10,974 nt of DNA from JAGNNV01 sp039932395 (GTDB lineage Bacteria; Acidobacteriota; Vicinamibacteria; Fen-336; JAGNNV01), in assembly GCA_039932395.1 (NCBI GenBank), contig JBDTQB010000143.1, positions 1 to 10,974 of the forward strand. The letters are read 5' to 3'. The translations under genes and the position numbers were made by a program. The notes under the pieces were generated by a model, which made no database searches, was not told the DNA's origin, and saw nothing but the letters and a program-made list of their open reading frames with translations. Below are positions 6,965 through 10,974 of the stretch, piece after piece (position 1 is the first letter of the stretch; each line of letters begins with the position of its first letter).

Positions 6965-7417
6965 TTATTGGGAGGCGCCGCTGCTCGCGTTCCGAAAAAG
7001 GCAGGCTGAGTAGTACAGGAACCAGGCGGCGAGGAACGGCAGGCACACGATCTCCATTGTCAGGCCTGTGAAGACCGTTCGTGCGTAACCCAACATGACG
7101 ACGGTCGCGACCACTGCGACGGTGTGAAGGAACCATCGCGATCCCGGGGTGAACACCGACGCGAACATCGCGAGCGAAAAGAGGCCGATGGTGATCTGCC
7201 ATGCACCGATCCGCCACGGCGCCGTCGTTGGAGCCGAGCCCTCCGTGAATGCGGTCGCGAACAGCTTCGCGACGTAGCCGAGGACCTGCGCGCCTTCCCT
7301 GGCGGTCGAAGCGGCATCCCGCGCGAAGACGACAAGAGCCACCAGGGCAAAAGAGGCGATCGAGGTCAGGCCGACGCCGACACGCAGAATGGCGAAGGCC
7401 GGGATGGACCTCGGCAC
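6965..7417 (-). CDS. Four-helix integral membrane protein, unknown function
   Basis: A 150-residue protein with four strongly hydrophobic stretches at about residues 8-31, 70-88, 95-113 and 120-140, and a longer soluble loop (32-69) between the first two. The size and helix number recall DoxX-like and other small four-helix proteins, but no motif allows a family name. The start is taken as GTG at 7415-7417, only eight bases after the stop of the Sm-like secreted protein gene, so the two should be one transcript and translation may be coupled; no strong ribosome-binding site is visible. The short polar C-terminus ends at TAA 6965-6967. It converges on the DUF1801 gene. Confidence 0.75.
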   Translation of the reverse strand: MPRSIPAFAILRVGVGLTSIASFALVALVVFARDAASTAREGAQVLGYVAKLFATAFTEGSAPTTAPWRIGAWQITIGLFSLAMFASVFTPGSRWFLHTVAVVATVVMLGYARTVFTGLTMEIVCLPFLAAWFLYYSACLFRNASSGASQ

Positions 7418-7425
7418 CGCGTCGA

Positions 7426-7707
7426 CTACTTGGCCGTACGGACGACCACCGCACTGACGTCGGCGATCGTGACCGTGGCTTCAAACAGGTCCATCCCCGT
7501 CAGCGCCGTGAGATGCACGACGTTCGCGCCGACGAACGTGACCTTGCCGCCGATCTTCTCGCCGGACTTCAGATGAAGCTCGACCGTCTTGCCAACCTGC
7601 GATTGCAGGACCGTGGCTTGCGTGCTGTCCTTAGTGGGCTCGATCGTCGCGGCGCTCACGGTCATGGCGAGGGCGGCGATGAGAAGGGCAAATCGTAGTG
7701 TTTTCAT
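7426..7707 (-). CDS. Small secreted Sm-like beta-barrel protein, unknown function
   Basis: A 93-residue protein. The frame continues upstream to 7776, but the ATG at 7705-7707 begins a clear signal peptide (MKTLRFALLIAALAMTVSAA), so that start is used; its ribosome-binding site is weak. The mature part of about 70 residues reads as an SH3/Sm-like small barrel: VGKTVELHLKSGEKIGGKV, VGANVVHLTALTG and ATVTIADVSAVVVRT. This is the pattern 'strand, G-x-x-hydrophobic-x-G, strand' seen in LSm-like folds, but in an exported protein. RNA binding is therefore not implied; a surface or adaptor role is as likely. The gene is followed after eight bases by the four-helix membrane protein, and the two probably act together or at least are co-expressed. 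No cysteines are present in the mature part. Confidence 0.75.
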   Translation of the reverse strand: MKTLRFALLIAALAMTVSAATIEPTKDSTQATVLQSQVGKTVELHLKSGEKIGGKVTFVGANVVHLTALTGMDLFEATVTIADVSAVVVRTAK

Positions 7708-7746
7708 GGGCCGCAATCTGCCGGATTCCGTCTTCCAAGGCAAATA

Positions 7747-7763
7747 GCCCCCGGCCAGGGGGC
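7747..7763 (-). terminator. GC-rich hairpin, possible terminator of the MBOAT/SGNH unit
   Basis: GCCCCC (7747-7752) and GGGGGC (7758-7763) form a perfect six-pair stem with a five-base loop. Read on the minus strand the stem is followed by TATTT, so it could end transcripts coming from the SGNH gene about 160 bases upstream. It also stands 40 bases ahead of the Sm-like protein gene, where it would insulate that gene. The T tract is short, so strength is uncertain. Confidence 0.4.
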
Positions 7764-7915
7764 AACGCCGCGGCAACCGATTCCGTCAAGGTGAACTATC
7801 GGGGCACCCTCACCGACGGACCGAATTCGACAGCTCGTACAAGCGCGGCGGGCTCGCCCAGTTCGGGGTCACGGGAGTGATCAAGTGCTGGACGGAGGGT
7901 CTGCAGAGGATGAAG
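7755..7915 (+). pseudogene. Relic of an FKBP-type peptidyl-prolyl isomerase (frameshifted, truncated at both ends)
   Basis: The region has no intact gene, yet two frames together spell an FKBP core. In the first, codons up to GGA 7818-7820 give AATDSVKVNYRGTLTDG; after one missing base, codons from GAA 7823-7825 give EFDSSYKRGGLAQF, then GVTGVIKCWTEGLQRMK, ending at 7915. This order (VNYRGTL-DG-TEFDSSYKRG-VI-x-WTEGLQ-MK) is the central stretch of Mip/FkpA-like prolyl isomerases, including the Tyr, Phe-Asp, Val-Ile and Trp pocket residues. The N-terminal part and the last strands (usually VGGKW onward) are missing. The relic abuts the end of the SGNH gene in the opposite direction. It cannot make a working enzyme. 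The good preservation of the remaining codons suggests recent loss or a damaged duplicate. Confidence 0.75.
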
Positions 7916-7923
7916 ACGGCCCA

Positions 7924-8814
7924 TCATCGGCGCTGCCGGCCGCGGATCGCCCGTCCAATCTCATGTGACAAACGTTGCGCTGAAGCTGCCAGCAGGTGGG
8001 AGCCGTCGTAGGTGTCGTACTCCAGGGGGATATCGAGCCAGACGCCACCAGCGTCCTTGAAGCGCCGCACGAACGCCGCCTCGTCAAAGGCGCCCTTCCG
8101 GTTCTCGAGACTGACCATATCCAGCGTCGCAGGCGGGCGGAAGCCGAGAACAAGAATGTCCTGACGTGACCAATCCCTGACCGAGCCCATCACCCTCGAC
8201 ACCAGTTCGTCACTCACCGGGTTGTCATCGAAATTCTGAGCGTAGAGAGAAAGGGCCTTCTTCGGGTCCGATGATTCCGCGTGCACTTCCATCCAGCCGT
8301 CGAGGTGCAATGTTGTCCCGAAGTGGGCTTCGTCCATCACCGCCGTGTTGAGCGCCTTCATCGTCGATTGGAACCGCAGCCTCCAATCGAGCGCTGCCCG
8401 GGCCAGGCGCGGACTGCGACGCGGTAGCGCGCTCAGACCCTTGAATCCATTGTCGAGCAGCGACCGGGGCGTGAGGGTCCAGGGCGAGATGCCGAGGACG
8501 ATCACGCCGGATGGTCGAACGTGATCGCGGATCGCCGCCACATATTCACCCGAGTAGCCGACGCTCGTGAAGGCGTAGTTCAGGCACGATAATCCCGCCG
8601 TCGCTTCCACGGCGGCCGGCGATATTCCGATGCCCACGCGCGAGTCTCCAGCGAAAACGATGTCGGACTGGGGGGCTGTGAATTTCCGCTCCCAGAACTC
8701 CCCTTCCGGCATCGACGCCAGAGGATTCGGCGTCCGCGCCCATCCGATGACCAGAATGGTCGTGGCGGCGGCGACCAGAGTGACCGCGGTTCGCCCGGGC
8801 CAGGTGCTTCTCAT
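7924..8814 (-). CDS. Membrane-anchored SGNH/GDSL-like protein, partner of the MBOAT acyltransferase
   Basis: A 296-residue protein with one N-terminal membrane helix (about 9-25, TAVTLVAAATTILVIGW) and a periplasmic SGNH-like domain. Block I is VFAGDSRVGIGISP with Ser58 as presumed nucleophile, and the C-terminal block is YDGSHL with Asp270 and His273 as the DxxH pair. In PatB/AlgJ/AlgX-type systems such proteins take the acyl group delivered by the MBOAT channel and place it on polysaccharide; the same role is inferred here. The ATG at 8812-8814 follows the MBOAT stop by a single base, implying coupled translation. Upstream starts at 8841 (ATG) and 8853 (GTG) would overlap the MBOAT gene and add only polar Ser-rich residues, so they are less likely. 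The C-terminus is short and basic (RAIRGRQRR). Confidence 0.85.
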   Translation of the reverse strand: MRSTWPGRTAVTLVAAATTILVIGWARTPNPLASMPEGEFWERKFTAPQSDIVFAGDSRVGIGISPAAVEATAGLSCLNYAFTSVGYSGEYVAAIRDHVRPSGVIVLGISPWTLTPRSLLDNGFKGLSALPRRSPRLARAALDWRLRFQSTMKALNTAVMDEAHFGTTLHLDGWMEVHAESSDPKKALSLYAQNFDDNPVSDELVSRVMGSVRDWSRQDILVLGFRPPATLDMVSLENRKGAFDEAAFVRRFKDAGGVWLDIPLEYDTYDGSHLLAASAQRLSHEIGRAIRGRQRR

Positions 8815-8815
8815 T

Positions 8816-10225
8816 TCAGAACTGGAAGTAGATGAAGACATTTCCCTCGCCACGCCAGAAAACGGTCGCCACCAAGACCGCCACGATGAGAACTGGTTCC
8901 AGCGGTGTCCACCGATCCATCAACGATGCCACGCGCTCTCCCAGGCGGCCCGCGAGAAGGACCTCACGGAGAACGCCGAGTGTCACGAAGGCGATCACCG
9001 GCTGCGTCAGTCCGGCCAAAGGCGCCCATGACATGTGAGCCGGGTTGAACATCTCGGAGACGACTGCGAGCGCCTGCGGCATGTCGACTGCGCGGAAGAA
9101 CACCCACGCGACGAGTACCTGGCCCAAGGTCAGCAGCATCGCGACAGATCTTCCGACGCTCGTGCCCGCGAGGCGCTCCGGCCACCGGGAGATCCTCTCG
9201 AGAGAACGGTAGAGCGCGTGCAGCCCGCCCCACACCAAGAACCTCCAGGCCGCGCCATGCCAGAGGCCGGACAGCAGCATGGTGATCCACATGTTCATGT
9301 GCCACGCGCGGGCCGAGTCCCCGCGCCCACCGAGGGGAATATAAACATAGTCGCGAAACCACGTCGACAGGCTGATATGCCATCGCGTCCAGAAATCGCG
9401 CAGGCTGGTCGCGATATAGGGGTGATTGAAGTTTCTAGGGAATTCGTAGCCGAGCCAGCGCGCCAGACCGCAGGCGATGTCGCTGTAGCCGCTGAAGTCA
9501 CAGTAGATCTGAACCGCGAACAGGATCACCACGATCCACCAGTACGGAAGCGACTTCACCGGATGCGCACCTCCGAACGCGGCATTTACCACGGGGGCGA
9601 TGTTGTCGGCGATGACCATCTTCTTGAAGAAGCCATAGGCGATCCAGCTCGTCCCCTCCCACCGTTGGGGCTCGGTTGGCGTGACGGCGTGCCTCAGCTG
9701 CGGAAGCATTTCGGCGCCACGGATGATCGGTCCCGCCACGAGGTGCGGGAACATCGTGAGATAGGCAAAAAAGTGCAGGACGGAATGCGTCGGCTTTACG
9801 TCGTCGCGATACACGTCGATCACGTAGCTCATGCTGTGAAACGTGTAGAAGGAGATGCCTATCGGCAGCGCCAGCGCGATCACGGGCACAGACATTCCGG
9901 TGGCGGGCGTGAGCACTGCGTTCGTGATCTGAGCGAGAAACCCCGTGTACTTGAAGGCTGCGAGCGTTCCCACGTTGGCCATGATCGAAGTGATGAGGAG
10001 CCGCTTCTTCTGCCGCGGCAGGGTCTCCATAAGGCGGCCGACGCCGTAATCGAGGAAGCCATTGGCTGCGAGGAGGAGGGTGTAGCGCCAGTCCCACCAG
10101 CCGTAGAAGATGAAGGACGCGAAGGTAAGGAAGCCCCATCGCGTCTGGTCGTTCCGGCGCATCAGCGGCCAGATCGTGAAGAAGATCGTTGCGAAGACCA
10201 AGAACGGCAGCGAATTGAACGTCAT
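8816..10225 (-). CDS. MBOAT-family membrane O-acyltransferase (AlgI/PatA/DltB-like)
   Basis: A 469-residue multi-spanning protein, normal length for AlgI-type members. It opens with the family start MTFNSLPFLVFATIFF and SFIFYGWWDWRY (37-48), continues with LPIGISFYTFHSMSYVIDVYR (120-140), VAGPIIRG (163-170), FFKKMVIADN (199-208) and QIYCDFSGYSDIA (239-251). The core RWHISLSTWFRDYVYIPLGG (281-300) and LLSGLWHGAAWRFLVWGG (317-334) follow, with His323 as the conserved catalytic histidine. These proteins carry an acyl group, usually acetyl, across the cytoplasmic membrane for O-acylation of alginate, peptidoglycan, teichoic acid or capsule. The acceptor here is unknown, since no polysaccharide gene is in view. 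The ATG at 10223-10225 lacks a clear Shine-Dalgarno site. It forms a two-gene unit with the SGNH protein. Confidence 0.96.
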   Translation of the reverse strand: MTFNSLPFLVFATIFFTIWPLMRRNDQTRWGFLTFASFIFYGWWDWRYTLLLAANGFLDYGVGRLMETLPRQKKRLLITSIMANVGTLAAFKYTGFLAQITNAVLTPATGMSVPVIALALPIGISFYTFHSMSYVIDVYRDDVKPTHSVLHFFAYLTMFPHLVAGPIIRGAEMLPQLRHAVTPTEPQRWEGTSWIAYGFFKKMVIADNIAPVVNAAFGGAHPVKSLPYWWIVVILFAVQIYCDFSGYSDIACGLARWLGYEFPRNFNHPYIATSLRDFWTRWHISLSTWFRDYVYIPLGGRGDSARAWHMNMWITMLLSGLWHGAAWRFLVWGGLHALYRSLERISRWPERLAGTSVGRSVAMLLTLGQVLVAWVFFRAVDMPQALAVVSEMFNPAHMSWAPLAGLTQPVIAFVTLGVLREVLLAGRLGERVASLMDRWTPLEPVLIVAVLVATVFWRGEGNVFIYFQF

Positions 10226-10572
10226 TGGGTCGGGCGGACGAACCCTTCGCTGTCAGTAGCTTTCTGGTGGCGACGCAGCATCCGGAAAGATTCTCCCATT
10301 TCCCGAACCGGCCTGAGCGGCCGTCGGAGCGACCGTAGAGGATCATCCCCGTGCTGATCATGGCTGGCCTGGTCGCGATGCCCCTGGCTGCGCAGGATAC
10401 GATCTCGATCCGCGCCGGAGTCGTAGCGCTCTCGCGGAGGGCTCGTTCACCCTCGGCCTCGCATCCAAGTTCGCCCGTGAACGTGGTGGCTATGTCGTTT
10501 TGCTACTTCTCATCGGCTCGTCCGGTTTGAATTTCGTCGCGGGCACCATCGGCCGGGAACGCCAAACACGAC
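10226..10572 (+). other. Gene-poor gap with a possible decayed secreted-enzyme gene
   Basis: No intact gene is seen in these 347 bases. The left 120 bases should hold the MBOAT promoter, though no clear boxes were found. From ATG 10360 a short plus-strand frame (56 codons, TGA at 10528-10530) starts like a signal peptide (MAGLVAMPLAAQ, then DTISIRAG) and then loses sense. A second frame, from about 10425, reads ALAEGSFTLGLASKFARERG and YVVLL, which resembles the helix and strand after the metal site of N-acetylmuramoyl-L-alanine amidases (Amidase_3). Joining them needs at least one indel, and the expected zinc ligands are not visible. This may be a gene scar, but chance is not excluded. Confidence 0.3.
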
Positions 10573-10974
10573 CTAGCGCTCGCCGCGCCGCGCCTCGCTG
10601 CCGTGCGGTCCTGACCACGCCACGATCCGCTGCTCTCCGGAAGGCCACGACGTGAGCGTGACCGCATAGCGAACATCGACGATCGAGACGGGTTCGAGGC
10701 GCAGCCAAAACAGCGGCGCTTCGGGCGTCGCGCGACCCCCGGCTTCCGCGAGGCACGCGAAGACAGCGTTCCGCGTCTCATCGCTGAAGTACTCCTGCAC
10801 GATCGAGTGGAAGACGACGCTCGCCACTCCGGGCCGTGCCGCAGCCAGCTGTCTCGGCAACCAGGCGTCCGCCGATTCCTGGTCGAGGCTGGCGGGGACT
10901 CGAAGCGCCACGTCGAGCGCGCCGCGCAGCCTCGCGAAGCGCTCCGTCTGATCGGCCCAGATCGACGCTTCGAG
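10573..10974 (-). CDS. DUF2332 family protein, C-terminal part (5' end outside window)
   Basis: The reading frame is open from the right edge to TAG at 10573-10575, giving the last 133 residues. Visible family marks are SIWADQTERFARLRGAL at the edge, ASVVFHSIVQEYFSDETRNAV in the middle, and RATPEAPLFWLRLEP followed by YAVTLTSWPSGEQRIVAWSGPHG near the end. DUF2332 proteins are about 330 residues long, soluble and without a proven function; their C-terminal half has a methyltransferase-like look in some relatives, which I cannot confirm here. The short polar ending SEARRGER differs a little from the usual hydrophobic finish. It is transcribed toward the gene-poor gap, with nothing downstream on the same strand until the MBOAT gene 348 bases away. 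Confidence 0.85.
   Translation of the reverse strand, partial: LEASIWADQTERFARLRGALDVALRVPASLDQESADAWLPRQLAAARPGVASVVFHSIVQEYFSDETRNAVFACLAEAGGRATPEAPLFWLRLEPVSIVDVRYAVTLTSWPSGEQRIVAWSGPHGSEARRGER

Noticed and set aside
9035..10357. Plus-strand open frame of 440 codons opposite the MBOAT gene
   Set aside because: It is antisense to a clear MBOAT gene, is rich in Arg, His and Glu, and shows no recognisable domain. Long antisense frames are common in GC-rich coding DNA.
1..10974. Defence island, CRISPR array, prophage or insertion sequence
   Set aside because: No repeat array, transposase, integrase, nuclease or toxin-antitoxin pair was recognised; the genes are signalling, envelope and small-molecule types.

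Overview
The window is GC-rich and gene-dense. Its content fits a free-living soil-type bacterium, most likely of the Acidobacteriota (Vicinamibacteria-like). That placement is inferred from gene style: a Ser/Thr kinase fused through one membrane helix to a TolB-like and TPR region, a PD40/TolB-type beta-propeller tail, a secreted class C beta-lactamase-like hydrolase, and an ArsR/SRPBCC/reductase cluster. No rRNA, tRNA, CRISPR array, insertion sequence or phage gene was seen.

Layout. (1) 1-321 (+) is the 3' end of a PD40-repeat protein, convergent with (2) a large membrane Ser/Thr kinase at 351-2816 (-). A small secreted protein at 2846-3202 (-) lies just upstream of the kinase on the same strand. 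(3) Diverging from it is a secreted serine hydrolase of the beta-lactamase/EstB type at 3289-4782 (+). This converges, across a stem-loop, on (4) a minus-strand operon of an ArsR-type regulator (5965-6306), an SRPBCC/AHSA1 protein broken by a one-base frameshift (5466-5962) and a RibD_C-type dihydrofolate reductase-like protein (4852-5433). An 18-base near-perfect palindrome covers the regulator's start codon and looks like its own operator. A DUF1801 protein (6391-6948, +) diverges from the same control region. (5) A minus-strand pair follows: a secreted Sm-like small protein (7426-7707) and a four-helix membrane protein (6965-7417). (6) A frameshifted, truncated FKBP-type prolyl isomerase relic lies at 7755-7915 (+). 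(7) A two-gene minus-strand unit encodes an MBOAT acyltransferase (8816-10225) and a membrane-anchored SGNH protein (7924-8814), a typical cell-surface polysaccharide O-acylation pair. (8) An almost empty stretch with a possible degraded gene separates it from the 3' part of a DUF2332 gene running off the right edge (10573-10974, -).

How it works together. The window joins several independent accessory functions: signalling (kinase), envelope hydrolysis and modification (beta-lactamase-like protein, MBOAT/SGNH), and a self-regulated ArsR module of unknown substrate. The most notable features are signs of decay, namely two clear single-base frameshifts and two further suspected gene scars, and the operator/start-codon overlap of the ArsR module. 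I do not see a convincing undescribed defence or mobile system here.
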